A DNA stretch of 64,000 bases from Syntrophotaleaceae bacterium (GCA_041390365.1 JAWKQB010000003.1:1108181-1172180), one strand, 5' to 3'. Positions 20,301-29,123 are shown, counted from the first letter of the stretch. Notes: generated by a model not told the origin, from the sequence alone. Numbers and translations are program-made.

Positions 20301-22512
20301 CTTCGGCGAGCAGCGCTTCTGGGTTGACGGCTTCGCCGCCGACCCGGGAACCATAGCCGGGCGGGACGAACTGCGGGGCACCGGCGGATCGCTCTACTAC
20401 CTGCGGCGGCAGGACATCCTCGAGGGTTCGGAAAGCGTGCGCATCGAGGTCCGCGACAAGGATTCCGGGGTAGTGCTGGCGGTCAAGAACCTCAGTCCGA
20501 CCCTCGACTACGACATCGACTACCTGCAGGGCCGCGTCCTGCTGGCGGAACCGCTCGCTTCCACCGCTTCCGACAACCTGCTGGTCATGAGCGACTCCAC
20601 AGGGGGCCATCCCGCTTTCCTGGTGGTCCGCTACGAGTTCACCCCAGGGGTTGATGAGCTGGATACGATGGCTTTCGGCGGGCGGGCTCACTACTGGCTC
20701 AATGATTACATCAAGTTTGGGGTGACCGCCGACCGGGGAGAGGAAGAGGACGTTGATAAAAACCTGTACGGGGCCGATGTCACCTTGCGCAAATCCGCCC
20801 AATCCTGGGTCCGGCTTGAAGCAGGCCGCAGCGAAGGGCCGGGGGTGGCCACCACGACCTCCGTCGACGGCGGTTACACCATCGACCCGGTCGACTCGGC
20901 CGAAGCCGGCGAGGCTCTGGCCTACCGGGTCGATACCAGCATCGGGGTACAGGATTTCTTCGCCCAAGGACGGGGGCGGTTCACCCTTTACTATGAAATG
21001 CTCGAGGCGGACTATGCGGCGCCCGGCCTGATCACCGACCGGGATCTGACCCGCTACGGCGGGACAGGAGTGCTGCCGCTCTTCGATCGATTCAACCTGC
21101 GCTTCAAAACAGACTTCCAGGTCCAGAAGGATGGGCTGGAAACAGAGGCCGGTGAACTGGATGTCGAATATCGGGCCGGCGAGCACTGGACCCTCAGCTC
21201 CGGAGTGCGCCGCGACAGCCGCGAGGACAATTCGGCGGTGGTCCCCGAAACACAGGAAGAGGGGGATCGGACGGACGTCGTTGCCCGGATCCTGTACGAC
21301 TCCCGCTCCCGCTGGAGCGCCTACGGTTTTGCTCAGGGGACAGTTCAGGCTACCGGAACCCGTGAGGACAACAACCGCCTCGGCGCCGGCGGCAGTTTGC
21401 GGGTCACCGACCGGTTCAAGGTCGAGGGCGAGTTGTCCCATGGTGATCTGGGAACCGGTGCCAGCCTCGGCACGGAATATCTCTATTCGGACCGCACCAC
21501 CGTCTATCTCAACTATGCCCTCGAAAACGAGCGCAGCGACAATGGCCTGCTGGCCCGCAAGGGGAACCTGGCTTCCGGGTTCCGCACCCGTTACTCGGAC
21601 AGCGCCAGCGTCTTTCTGGAGGAGCGCTACACCCACGGCGAGGTGCCCACAGGCCTGGTGCACAGCACCGGGGTCGATCTTGCCCCCACCGATCGTCTCA
21701 ATTTTGGCGCAAATCTCGACGTCGGCACCCTCAAGGACCCTCAGACGGGGGCGGAACTCGATCGGAAAGCGGCCGGAATAAGGATGGGCTACGGTTTCGA
21801 CAGCCTGAAACTGGCCAGTGCCGTGGAATACCGGGTCGATGATTCCGAGCAGGCGGACGCCAGCACCGTGGAGCGCACCACCTGGCTGTTCAAGAACAGC
21901 CTCAAGTATCAGATGTCCTCCGACTGGCGCCTTTTGGGCAAATTTGATCACTCCTTCAGCGAGAGTTCCCAGGGGCAGTTCTACGATGGCAACTATACGG
22001 AGGGGGTCCTCGGATTCGCCTACCGTCCTGTGAAGCACGACCGGCTCAACGCCTTGATGAAATACACCTACTTCTACAATGTGCCGGCTCCCGATCAGGT
22101 GAGCACGGTCGATTCCGGCAGTGACGTCATTCAGCGCAGCCACATCTTCGCTCTCGACCTGATGTACGACCTGACGCCGCGCTGGACCGTGGGCGGGAAG
22201 GTTGCCTATCGCCAGGGCGAAGTGAGCCAGGACCGGGAAGATCCGGAATTCTTCAGCAGCCGGGCCCACCTCTATGTCCTGCGGGCGGACTGGCACTTCC
22301 TGCACCGCTGGGACGCCCTGCTCGAAGCCCGCATGCTCGACCTGCCCGATGCGGAGGATAGCCTGAGCGGGGCGCTGGTTGGTGTTTACCGGCATTTCGG
22401 CAACCACATCAAGCTGGGGGTCGGCTACAACTTCAGCAAATTTTCCGATGATCTGACCGACCTGAACTACGACCACCAGGGTCTGTTCATTAACCTGATC
22501 GGGAAGATGTAG
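17374..22512 (+). CDS. Outer-membrane protein with three OmpA-like domains and a C-terminal beta-barrel
   Basis: A 1712-residue protein with a signal peptide (hydrophobic stretch ending HVSRVAEAG). Three OmpA/MotB-like modules follow, at about residues 110-226, 272-389 and 420-540. Each has an F/L-x-x-G entry (PPILFPLGVAEIPE, APLHYQQGLLEVPE, EPILFENGQPLLP), a G-H/T-A/Y-D/T turn, and NRRVEVxxWYD at the end in the first two. The third has lost parts of the canonical motif. Residues ~540-840 look like Ig-like/beta-sandwich material. From ~843 to the end, alternating aromatic/polar strands with many D/R turns suggest a large outer-membrane barrel, and the C-terminus (LFINLIGKM) is strand-like. 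It starts 44 nt after the giant gene and is probably its outer-membrane anchor or conduit. OmpA modules usually bind peptidoglycan, but the first two diverge too. Confidence 0.8.
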   Translation: MKPAAMPLLSRWKTMVERRIALFVVCLVLAALAHVSRVAEAGFFSTDDGTEIREGAAAGEGAEGHLPSDRPLTPWLHDPSIFEEAQGDRIEMRQELEQEVKTIKLENMVPPILFPLGVAEIPEDYVERLRSVLHDMRDRTNVRLHLVGHADPLSLTPALEKIFGDNVGLSRERAGTVAEYFQQALGLPPEAISYEGMGDSRPVASNATEGGRRLNRRVEVQVWYDEISEKLVEKEVVIPFEVHRVLVCRTETVCKMRYLEGHAHRARIKNLIAPLHYQQGLLEVPESFLQQVRQAMKNLGNKQNLAVKFTAHTDALPLEGRDKRIYGDQLGFSKAVARRVLLAVQGGLELPNAAVECEGRGAAQPVASNETQQGRALNRRVEVEFWYDDPLQELPDEPQLCPDTSGGRIVTRVYESPEGPVEPILFENGQPLLPAACVERLRRSMGEVADKDNVRLRFVGYTRNQRLDRRTAAVYGDDVGLSTARARRAMDVVCQSMSLSEEKAEFEGRGYVQSDDVVNAGFIESDTSRVQVQVVYDELVPLDDYEGVEITPITREVEPADPFSLNLMRITVDGAPLDDPGKCSSDVQRCTDVALEDARIRFKHDNLQMEPRLNVTAWPRSIGREDLPETDFVENQVEFRLYANYRSFIHRAEVRIFDREQSVRDLPLAVIEMNDNGMAQWQPAFETYATPVRQLEYLVRVYDEAGNYDETATQPLWVVDRIDPAIAEADRAAELLAGYGESRLARRNIPLKGGVVQAFGSAIPAGFTVWLAGRAVPVDAEGRFVAEEILPEGMHTVEVAVLDESGNGQLYLRDLELKKSDWFTVGIADLTLSGHHTTGPADLVAPDNEHYSEDAALEGRLAFYSKGRFGEGWKLTASADTREGPLDEIFTNFLDKSPDALFRRLDPDRHYPTFGDDGTVIEDAPTNGKFYLRLEKEENYGVWGNFKIAYTDNYLAHVDRGLYGGNLHYQSRDVTSFGEQRFWVDGFAADPGTIAGRDELRGTGGSLYYLRRQDILEGSESVRIEVRDKDSGVVLAVKNLSPTLDYDIDYLQGRVLLAEPLASTASDNLLVMSDSTGGHPAFLVVRYEFTPGVDELDTMAFGGRAHYWLNDYIKFGVTADRGEEEDVDKNLYGADVTLRKSAQSWVRLEAGRSEGPGVATTTSVDGGYTIDPVDSAEAGEALAYRVDTSIGVQDFFAQGRGRFTLYYEMLEADYAAPGLITDRDLTRYGGTGVLPLFDRFNLRFKTDFQVQKDGLETEAGELDVEYRAGEHWTLSSGVRRDSREDNSAVVPETQEEGDRTDVVARILYDSRSRWSAYGFAQGTVQATGTREDNNRLGAGGSLRVTDRFKVEGELSHGDLGTGASLGTEYLYSDRTTVYLNYALENERSDNGLLARKGNLASGFRTRYSDSASVFLEERYTHGEVPTGLVHSTGVDLAPTDRLNFGANLDVGTLKDPQTGAELDRKAAGIRMGYGFDSLKLASAVEYRVDDSEQADASTVERTTWLFKNSLKYQMSSDWRLLGKFDHSFSESSQGQFYDGNYTEGVLGFAYRPVKHDRLNALMKYTYFYNVPAPDQVSTVDSGSDVIQRSHIFALDLMYDLTPRWTVGGKVAYRQGEVSQDREDPEFFSSRAHLYVLRADWHFLHRWDALLEARMLDLPDAEDSLSGALVGVYRHFGNHIKLGVGYNFSKFSDDLTDLNYDHQGLFINLIGKM

Positions 22513-22533
22513 CGGAAATAGTTTCTTTAGCAA

Positions 22534-22565
22534 CGCCGGCCGCGTCTGACCCGGTCGGCCGGGCG
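22534..22565 (+). repeat. GC-rich intergenic hairpin
   Basis: CGCCGGCCG (22534-22542) pairs with CGGCCGGGCG (22556-22565) with one bulged G. No T-run follows, so it is unlikely to terminate transcription. It may be an mRNA stabilising or processing element between the large barrel gene and the small periplasmic protein gene. Confidence 0.5.
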
Positions 22566-22589
22566 ATAAACCAGAAAAGGTGGCAAATT

Positions 22590-23093
22590 ATGCGGAAGGT
22601 TTTCATTTCACTGGCGACGATATTGCTCCTGGGTTTCACCGCCCATGCCGAAATCTCCAGGGAGCAGATGAAAGGTCTCGACGAACAGGTTCAGGACATC
22701 AAGACCGATGTGCTGGGGATCGCGGCCGAGCTCTATCAGCTCGAAGAGAAGCTGCTCTACCCCTCCGACACCCAGGTCGCGGTATTCGTTTCCCTGGTCG
22801 AGGGGGAGGAACTGCGGGTCGATTCGGTCGAGATCCGGATCGGCGGCAAACGGGTGGCGACCCACCTGTATACCTTTCAGGAACTCGAAGCCCTGCGCAA
22901 GGGCGGAGTGCAGCGGATCTATACCGGCAACGTCACCACCGGCAGCCATGAACTGCAGGTCATTCTCGCCGGCAAGACCAAAGGCGGCAGCGATCTGCTC
23001 CGGTCCGAGACCTTTACCTTCAGCAAGGAGGTTGGGCCGAAGATTTTAGAAATAAGCCTGGCGGGAGGGGAGCTCGGGTTCCGGGACTGGTGA
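22590..23093 (+). CDS. Small periplasmic protein of the adhesin/motor cluster, unknown family
   Basis: A 167-residue protein with a clear signal peptide (MRKVFISLATILLLGFTAHA, cleavage after AHA) and AGGTGG 7 nt before the ATG. The mature N-terminus (EISREQMKGLDEQVQDIKTDVLGIAAELYQLEEKLL) is predicted amphipathic or coiled-coil. The rest is beta-rich (VAVFVSLVEG, VDSVEIRIGGKRVATHLY, TGNVTTGSHELQVILAGKT). I do not recognise a family. Its position, inserted between the outer-membrane barrel protein and the TPR proteins, suggests a periplasmic adaptor in the same complex. Confidence 0.75.
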   Translation: MRKVFISLATILLLGFTAHAEISREQMKGLDEQVQDIKTDVLGIAAELYQLEEKLLYPSDTQVAVFVSLVEGEELRVDSVEIRIGGKRVATHLYTFQELEALRKGGVQRIYTGNVTTGSHELQVILAGKTKGGSDLLRSETFTFSKEVGPKILEISLAGGELGFRDW

Positions 23094-23103
23094 GCGTGGG
23101 TTG

Positions 23104-23142
23104 GATCGGTCAGATCCGTCGGATCGGACTGATCGATCGGAT
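23104..23142 (+). repeat. Short degenerate 9-nt tandem repeat
   Basis: Four consecutive 9-nt units beginning GATC (GATCGGTCA, GATCCGTCG, GATCGGACT, GATCGATCG), followed by a partial GAT. The block sits between two genes and just upstream of the TPR protein start. If translated in the frame of that gene it would read DRS/DPS/DRT/DRS, but the signal peptide begins further downstream at 23170. Confidence 0.6.
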
Positions 23143-23169
23143 AAGAAGCATGACTTTTTTGAGAAAACT

Positions 23170-25065
23170 ATGACCAGGCTACTTGTTCTATTCACGTTAC
23201 TGCTGTTTGCTTCCCCTGTTTTCGCCGCCGAGCGGGAGCAGGAAGCCATCGCGACAACCGCCCCCCGGGAGCTGGAGGATCTCTATTACGGCGAGACCCT
23301 CTATCACGCTTTCCAGGGAGAGTGGTTCGATGCCCTGGCCCGCCTTGATACCGAGCTGGTGCTGCACCACGGGCTCGATGAACCGGAACTCGACGCTCTT
23401 TTCAAACATGTTGGACAGGCTGAATTCGCCGTAGGGGATTTCGAGCTGGCCTACCGGATGCATCAGAGGGCCGGCCGGGCCATTTCGGCGGTCATCGAGG
23501 GGGATGTGGAGCAACCGGTACGCAACGCGGCCATATTCCGCCTGGCCCGGCTCTACTTTCGCAAGGACCAGCCGGTCAATGCCTTTCATGCCCTGGACAG
23601 GATTCAGGGCGATGTGCCCGAGGCCCTGAAGGATGACCTCGATTTTCTGCGGGGGCAGATCCTGATGGCCAATGGCCGATATGCCGAGGCTGTCCCGCTT
23701 CTGAAGGGGTTGCAGGGATCGGAGGATTTTGCGGGCTTCGCCGACTACAACCTCGGCATCGCCCTGATGGGGGACGGCAAGGAGCTGGAGGGGAACCGCG
23801 TCCTCGAGCGGAGCGGCCGGAACGACACCGATCTTCCCGCCACGCTGGCGATCAGGGACAAATCGAACCTGGTGCTGGGAGAAAAGCTGCTGCAGGGAAA
23901 ACTGTACGGCAGTGCCAAAGAGATCCTTGACCGGGTTCGCCTCAACGGCGCCTTCTCCAACCGGGCGCTGCTCGGGTCGGGGTGGGCCGATGCCTTCGAA
24001 AACCGCTTCGAGAGAGCTCTGGTGCCCTGGACTATCCTGTCGGAGCGGGAGATGACCGATTCCGCCGTACAGGAAGGCCTGCTCGCCGTCCCCTATGCCT
24101 ATGCCAAGCTCGGCATCTACAGCAAGGCGGCTCTTCTCTACGGCCGGGCGCTGGACGCCTTCGGTAACGAGGTCGACAAGCTCGGCGCCTCCATCAAGAG
24201 CATCCGCGAGGGCAAGTTCCTCGAGGCTCTGGTGCGAGAGGAGCTGAAACAGGATGCCAACTGGGTGGTCCGGCTGCGGGAACTCCCGGAGACCCCGGAA
24301 ACCTTCTATCTGCTCGAATTGATGGCTGGCCACGATTTCCAGGAATCGCTGAAGAATTATCTGGATCTCGAGGAGTTGCGCCGAAAACTGGAAGCCTGGG
24401 AAGGGGACCTGGAAGCCTTCGAGGAACTGATCAGCCTGCGCCGGGCCTATTACGAGCCGCTCCTTCCCGAGATCGACCGGCAGTTCCGTCGCCTCGATTC
24501 GCAGATGCGGTTGCGGCTGGAACAGCGGGATCACGTGGAGAAGCGTCTGCACGATCTGCTCACGGCACCCCGCCCGCAACACCTGGCCACCGCCGGGGAA
24601 CGGATCTTCAAGGAACAGATCGCCGTCCTCGAAGGAGCCCTGGATGGAGACGAGGAATTGAAGACCCGGATTCGCCGCCTGCGCGGGGTTCTGGACTGGG
24701 ACATTTATACCGATTACGACCGGCGCCTGACCGAGGCCCATCATCATCTGCTGGAACTGAACCGTGACATCGAGGCCCTGCAGGAGCAATATGCGGCCTT
24801 TGTGCGGATTCGTCAGGCGGCGACCCAGAGCTACCAGGGCTACGATCATGGGATCCGGCGCCAGCGGCAGCGAATCAGGGATGCCGAGGAACAGGTGACG
24901 GTGCTGATGGCCCGGCAGGGTCATTTCCTGGAGGAGATGGCCGTCGCCGAACTTGCAGCCCGTCAGGACCGACTGGCGGAATATCAGATCAAGGCCCGTT
25001 TCTCCCTGGCGGACAGTTACGATCGTGCCGCCCGGGCCGAAGGCCTGAAGAAGGTGGAGCCATGA
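23170..25065 (+). CDS. Periplasmic TPR-repeat protein
   Basis: A 631-residue protein. The ATG at 23170 begins a good signal peptide (MTRLLVLFTLLLFASPVFA). An in-frame extension upstream would place the tandem GATC repeats in front of it and spoil the signal. Several helical repeats of TPR type are visible: YGETLYHAFQGEWFDALARLDTEL, VGQAEFAVGDFELAYRMHQRAG, AIFRLARLYFRKDQPVNAFHALDRI, YNLGIALMGDGKELEGNRVLERSG, YAKLGIYSKAALLYGRAL. The C-terminal third is rich in Glu, Arg and Leu and likely coiled-coil. The stop overlaps the next start (ATGA), indicating tight coupling. TPR proteins of this kind accompany Tol/Exb-like motors in the Myxococcus Glt machinery, so a scaffold role in the periplasm is inferred. 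Confidence 0.8.
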   Translation: MTRLLVLFTLLLFASPVFAAEREQEAIATTAPRELEDLYYGETLYHAFQGEWFDALARLDTELVLHHGLDEPELDALFKHVGQAEFAVGDFELAYRMHQRAGRAISAVIEGDVEQPVRNAAIFRLARLYFRKDQPVNAFHALDRIQGDVPEALKDDLDFLRGQILMANGRYAEAVPLLKGLQGSEDFAGFADYNLGIALMGDGKELEGNRVLERSGRNDTDLPATLAIRDKSNLVLGEKLLQGKLYGSAKEILDRVRLNGAFSNRALLGSGWADAFENRFERALVPWTILSEREMTDSAVQEGLLAVPYAYAKLGIYSKAALLYGRALDAFGNEVDKLGASIKSIREGKFLEALVREELKQDANWVVRLRELPETPETFYLLELMAGHDFQESLKNYLDLEELRRKLEAWEGDLEAFEELISLRRAYYEPLLPEIDRQFRRLDSQMRLRLEQRDHVEKRLHDLLTAPRPQHLATAGERIFKEQIAVLEGALDGDEELKTRIRRLRGVLDWDIYTDYDRRLTEAHHHLLELNRDIEALQEQYAAFVRIRQAATQSYQGYDHGIRRQRQRIRDAEEQVTVLMARQGHFLEEMAVAELAARQDRLAEYQIKARFSLADSYDRAARAEGLKKVEP

Positions 25066-28000
25066 TCCGCACACGAAACCTGCTGCTGGCACTGCCCCTG
25101 GTCCTCTTTGCCTGTTCGCCCCTCGACGAACGGGGTACGATCGCCCAGTTGCGCGACAAACAGATCGAAATCAGGGAAGAAAAGGTGGTCGGCGGCCTCG
25201 AGAAGGCGATGGAAAGCTACCAGCATTTTCTCCGGGAGACGACGGACTCGCCTCTGGCTCCCGAAGCGATTCGTCGCCTCGCCGATCTCAAGGTGGAAAA
25301 GGAGTACGGAATCATTACCGATGGCACAGGTTCGGGCGCCGCCCTGCCCTCGGCAATGCCGGCTCCGGATACCTCCAGGCCTAAGGAAATCGCGGCGAAC
25401 AAACCTGCCGCTGCTGTGCCGGGCGGCGAATCGGACGTCGATTTCGAACGGCGGGCCAGCCGTGCGGAAGTTGCGGCGATCGTCGAAGGGGAGCGGCCGG
25501 AGCCGGTTGCCGCCACAGACGACCTGGAAAGAGCAGGGGCACTCGAGGCAATCGAACTGTATCAGAAACTGCTGCGGGAATATCCGCTTTACGACCGCAA
25601 CGACCAGGTGCTGTACCAGATGTCCCGTGCCTACGAGGAACTGGGCCGGGTCGACGAGGCCATGGAGGTCATGAACCGGCTGGTCCGGGATTACCCGAGG
25701 TCGCGTTATCTGGACGAGGTGCAATTCCGACGCGCCGAATTCTTCTTCACCCGGCGCAGGTACCTGGAAGCCGAGGACGCCTACACGTCGATCGTGGAGA
25801 CCGGCGTGGCCTCCTCCTTCTATCAATTCGCCCTCTACAAGCTGGGTTGGACCTTCTATAAACAGGAACTTTACGAAGACGGCTTGGACCGGTTCGTCGC
25901 CCTGCTGGACCATCAGGTGGCGGTTGGGTACGACTTCGAACAGACCGAAGACGAGCCGGAACGCAAGCGGATGGACGATACCTTCCGCGTCATCAGCCTG
26001 AGCTTTTCCTATCTCGGCGGCGCGGACGTGGTAGTCGACTATTTTGGCACGCGGGGGCGGCGCAGCTTCGAGGACCGGATCTATTCCAATCTCGCCGAAT
26101 ATTATTACGACAAAAGGCGTTACGCCGACGCTACCGCAACCTACGACGCCTTCGTCAGCCGCAATCCTTTCCACAAGATGGCGCCCCATTTCGACATGCG
26201 GGTGATCGAGATCAACATGGCCGGCGGCTTCCCCAGTCTGGTCATCGATTCGAAAAAGACTTTCGCCACCCGCTACGGTCTCAAGGCGGATTACTGGCAG
26301 CATTTCGACCCTTCCGAAAATCCCCAGGTCCTCGGCTATCTGAAAACCAACCTGAAGGACCTGGCCAACCACTACCACGCCCTCTACCAGAACCCGAAAC
26401 AGGCTGAAGAGAAACCGGCAAATTTCACCGAGGCCCTCCACTGGTACCGGGAATTCCTGGCGTCCTTCCCGAAGGAAACGGAATCGCCGGACATCAATTA
26501 CCAGTTGGCCGACCTGCTTTTGGAAAACCGCTCCTTTGCCGACGCGGCAATGGAGTACGAAAAAACCGCTTACGATTATCCCGCCCACGAAAAATCGTCC
26601 AAGGCGGGCTATGCCGCCGTTTTCGCCCGCCGGGAGCAGTTGGCCGCTCTTGCCGAGGACCGGCGGGATCCGGTGCGCCGCCAGGTGGTAACGAGTTCCT
26701 TGCGCTTTGCCGAAACCTTCCCCGAACACGAGCAGGCGGCCATCGTACTGGGTGCGGCGGCGGACGACCTCTACGCCCTGAAGGATTTCGAGCAGGCGAT
26801 GGTCACTGCAGACAAACTGATCCAGTCCTTTCCGCAGGCGGACCCCAATGTTCAGCGCAGTGCCTGGCTGATCGTCGCCCATGCCTCCTATGAGCTGTCG
26901 CGCTACGCCGAGGCTGAGAACGCCTACGTCAAAGTCCTGGCCATGCTGGCGCCGGAGGACGAATTGCGGGCAAGTCTGACCGACAACCTGGCGGCCTCGA
27001 TCTACAAGCAGGGCGAGGCGGCCAATGCCGCCGAGGATTACCGGCTGGCGGCCGATCATTTTCTACGGGTGGGCCGGATGGCGCCGAGTTCCAAGATCAG
27101 GCCGAACGCGGAGTATGATGCCGCGACCGCTCTTATCCTGCTCAAGGACTGGAGCGCCGCCGCCGTCGTGCTGACCGGATTCCGCGAATCCTTCCCGGAA
27201 CACGAGCTTCAGCCCGAGGTCACCAAGAAGATCGCCTTTGTCTACCGGGAGGACGGGCGGCTGGCCCAGGCCGCAGAGGAGTACGAGAGGATCGAAAGGG
27301 AGTCCGAAGATCCGGAGGTTCGCCGGGAGGCCCTGCTGGTCGCTGCGGATCTTTATATCGAGGCGGAGCGCAAGGATCGCGCCCTGGATGTCTACCGGCG
27401 CTACGTCGCCGACTTCCCGAAACCTGTCGAGCTCAACCTGGAAACCCGGAACAAGATCGCCGAATTCCTCAAAACCGACAATCGGGTCGCCTACCTGGAA
27501 CAGCTCAAAAAGATCGTTTCCATCGAAGCCTCGGCAGGGGGTGAGCGCACCGAAAGGACCCGTTACCTGGCCGCCAAAGCCGCCCTGGTGCTGGCGGAGC
27601 AGAATTTCGACCGGTTCGTTAACATTCGTCTGGTCAAACCCTTCCAGGACAACCTGCGCAAGAAGCAGGACCTGATGAAAGTGGCGACTCGGGATTTTGG
27701 CAAACTGCTGGATTATGAAATAGCCGAAGTGACTGCAGCCTCTACCTTCTACATGGCTGAGATCTATGCCCACTTCAGCAAGGCCCTGATGATTTCGGAA
27801 CGTCCTGATCTGACTTTTGACAGCTACACTATCCAACCTGGCGACAACCTCACCAAAATCGCCAAACGAACCAAATGCGATATCAGCAGGATTGTCAACG
27901 CTAACGATTTAAATAAATCGAAAATCCTCGTTGCAGGAAAAAAACTCAAAATACCTCGAGGCTTGTACCCCGAGGAGCTCGAACAGTATGAGCTGGCTCT

Positions 28001-28334
28001 CGAGGAGCAGGCCTATCCCTTCGAGGAAAAAGCCATCAAGGTGCATGAAAGCAACCTTCAACTGCTGTCCCAGGGGATCTTCAACGACTGGGTGAACCGC
28101 AGTCTGGAAAAACTGGCTGTGTTTGTGCCGGCCCGCTATGCCCGGGCGGAGGAGGCCAGCAGCGCCATTCCTTCTCCGGGTCATTATACCTTTGCCATCG
28201 TTCGGCCGGTTTCGTCCCCGGCGGAAGATCCGGCGGAGGTCGAAAACAAGGTCCAGACTCCGGATGGGGAAGCCGCGACCGGCGAGCAAAGCGAACCTGA
28301 GCTGCCAAATGCCGCGGCACAGCAGCAGGGATGA
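25062..28334 (+). CDS. Large TPR lipoprotein with LysM peptidoglycan-binding domain
   Basis: A 1090-residue protein. The N-terminus MIRTRNLLLALPLVLFACSP has a lipobox (LFAC) with Ser at +2, consistent with outer-membrane sorting. A long array of TPR/tol-pal-like repeats fills residues ~150-900 (AIELYQKLLREYPLYDRNDQ, YQMSRAYEELGRVDEAMEVMNRLVRDYP, LAEYYYDKRRYADATATYDAFV and others). A LysM domain follows at ~921-966 (YTIQPGDNLTKIAKRTKCD through LKIPRG), then a short low-complexity tail. The LysM coding stretch is visibly richer in A+T than its flanks, suggesting a domain inserted by recombination. It could bridge the outer membrane, the peptidoglycan and the inner-membrane motor. Confidence 0.85.
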   Translation: MIRTRNLLLALPLVLFACSPLDERGTIAQLRDKQIEIREEKVVGGLEKAMESYQHFLRETTDSPLAPEAIRRLADLKVEKEYGIITDGTGSGAALPSAMPAPDTSRPKEIAANKPAAAVPGGESDVDFERRASRAEVAAIVEGERPEPVAATDDLERAGALEAIELYQKLLREYPLYDRNDQVLYQMSRAYEELGRVDEAMEVMNRLVRDYPRSRYLDEVQFRRAEFFFTRRRYLEAEDAYTSIVETGVASSFYQFALYKLGWTFYKQELYEDGLDRFVALLDHQVAVGYDFEQTEDEPERKRMDDTFRVISLSFSYLGGADVVVDYFGTRGRRSFEDRIYSNLAEYYYDKRRYADATATYDAFVSRNPFHKMAPHFDMRVIEINMAGGFPSLVIDSKKTFATRYGLKADYWQHFDPSENPQVLGYLKTNLKDLANHYHALYQNPKQAEEKPANFTEALHWYREFLASFPKETESPDINYQLADLLLENRSFADAAMEYEKTAYDYPAHEKSSKAGYAAVFARREQLAALAEDRRDPVRRQVVTSSLRFAETFPEHEQAAIVLGAAADDLYALKDFEQAMVTADKLIQSFPQADPNVQRSAWLIVAHASYELSRYAEAENAYVKVLAMLAPEDELRASLTDNLAASIYKQGEAANAAEDYRLAADHFLRVGRMAPSSKIRPNAEYDAATALILLKDWSAAAVVLTGFRESFPEHELQPEVTKKIAFVYREDGRLAQAAEEYERIERESEDPEVRREALLVAADLYIEAERKDRALDVYRRYVADFPKPVELNLETRNKIAEFLKTDNRVAYLEQLKKIVSIEASAGGERTERTRYLAAKAALVLAEQNFDRFVNIRLVKPFQDNLRKKQDLMKVATRDFGKLLDYEIAEVTAASTFYMAEIYAHFSKALMISERPDLTFDSYTIQPGDNLTKIAKRTKCDISRIVNANDLNKSKILVAGKKLKIPRGLYPEELEQYELALEEQAYPFEEKAIKVHESNLQLLSQGIFNDWVNRSLEKLAVFVPARYARAEEASSAIPSPGHYTFAIVRPVSSPAEDPAEVENKVQTPDGEAATGEQSEPELPNAAAQQQG

Positions 28335-28355
28335 ATGAAAGGATAGGGGGAAGAA

Positions 28356-29072
28356 ATGCCTGACAGAATCAGATATCCGGGATTGAAGGGAAAAATGGCT
28401 ATTTCCACCGGATTTACCATCCTGGCCGTGGCTCTTTCGATGGCTTTCGGCTGTGCCCCCGGCGGCAAGCTCCCGCCGGTTGCCGAAGCCCCTGAAGTCC
28501 CGCCGCCGTCGGCCCAGATTCCCGTCTCAGAAGAGACAGGGGTGCAGCGTCTGGCCGACGGACGAGAGGGCTTTTCCATCGTGCAGCCCTCTACCCTGGA
28601 CGGCGCGGCCCTGGCCGACTTCGAGCGTGCCGTTGTCCTGATGAACCAGGCGGATTACTCCGGGGCCATCGCCTTACTGGAAAAAGTGGTCGAGAAGTTC
28701 CCGGAAAACACGGCGGCCCGCATCAACCTCGGCATGGCCTGTGCCCGAAATGGTCAGGCCGAGCAGGCTGAAACCCATCTGCAGAAGGCTCTGACCCTGT
28801 TTCCCGGTCATCCGGTCGCCTGCAACGAGTACGGTCTGCTGCTGCGCAAGGCCGGGCGGTTTGCCGAGGCGCGGACAATTTACGAACAGGCCCTCGCAAA
28901 ATTTCCCGAGTACCTTCCGGTGCACAAGAATCTCGGGATTCTCTGCGACATCTATCTGAACGACCCGGCCTGCGCGGTCGGCCATTACGAAATCTACAGT
29001 GAGGCGACGCCTCAGGACGATCAGATCCGGATATGGATTGCAGACCTGCGGATGCGGCTGGGAAACAGATGA
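28356..29072 (+). CDS. TPR-repeat lipoprotein
   Basis: A 238-residue protein with a basic n-region, a hydrophobic stretch and a lipobox (SMAFGC, Cys ~residue 33). A proline-rich linker follows (GGKLPPVAEAPEVPPPS), then TPR units (AVVLMNQADYSGAIALLEKVVEKFPENTAARINLGMACARNGQ, AETHLQKALTLFPGHPVACNEYGLLLRKAGRFAEARTIYEQ by position). The ATG at 28356 has GGGGGAAG just upstream. A second ATG at 28395 is also preceded by GAAGGGA but would remove the positive charges of the signal peptide. It likely forms the third TPR component of the envelope complex. Confidence 0.8.
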   Translation: MPDRIRYPGLKGKMAISTGFTILAVALSMAFGCAPGGKLPPVAEAPEVPPPSAQIPVSEETGVQRLADGREGFSIVQPSTLDGAALADFERAVVLMNQADYSGAIALLEKVVEKFPENTAARINLGMACARNGQAEQAETHLQKALTLFPGHPVACNEYGLLLRKAGRFAEARTIYEQALAKFPEYLPVHKNLGILCDIYLNDPACAVGHYEIYSEATPQDDQIRIWIADLRMRLGNR

Positions 29073-29123
29073 TCGGGTGGCCGCCGGTGAGGAGACGTGG
29101 GGACAGGGCAAACACATGGGATA

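Noticed and set aside
23101..23169. N-terminal extension of the TPR protein through the GATC tandem repeats
   Set aside because: It would add 23 charged residues before an otherwise excellent signal peptide; the ATG at 23170 fits better.
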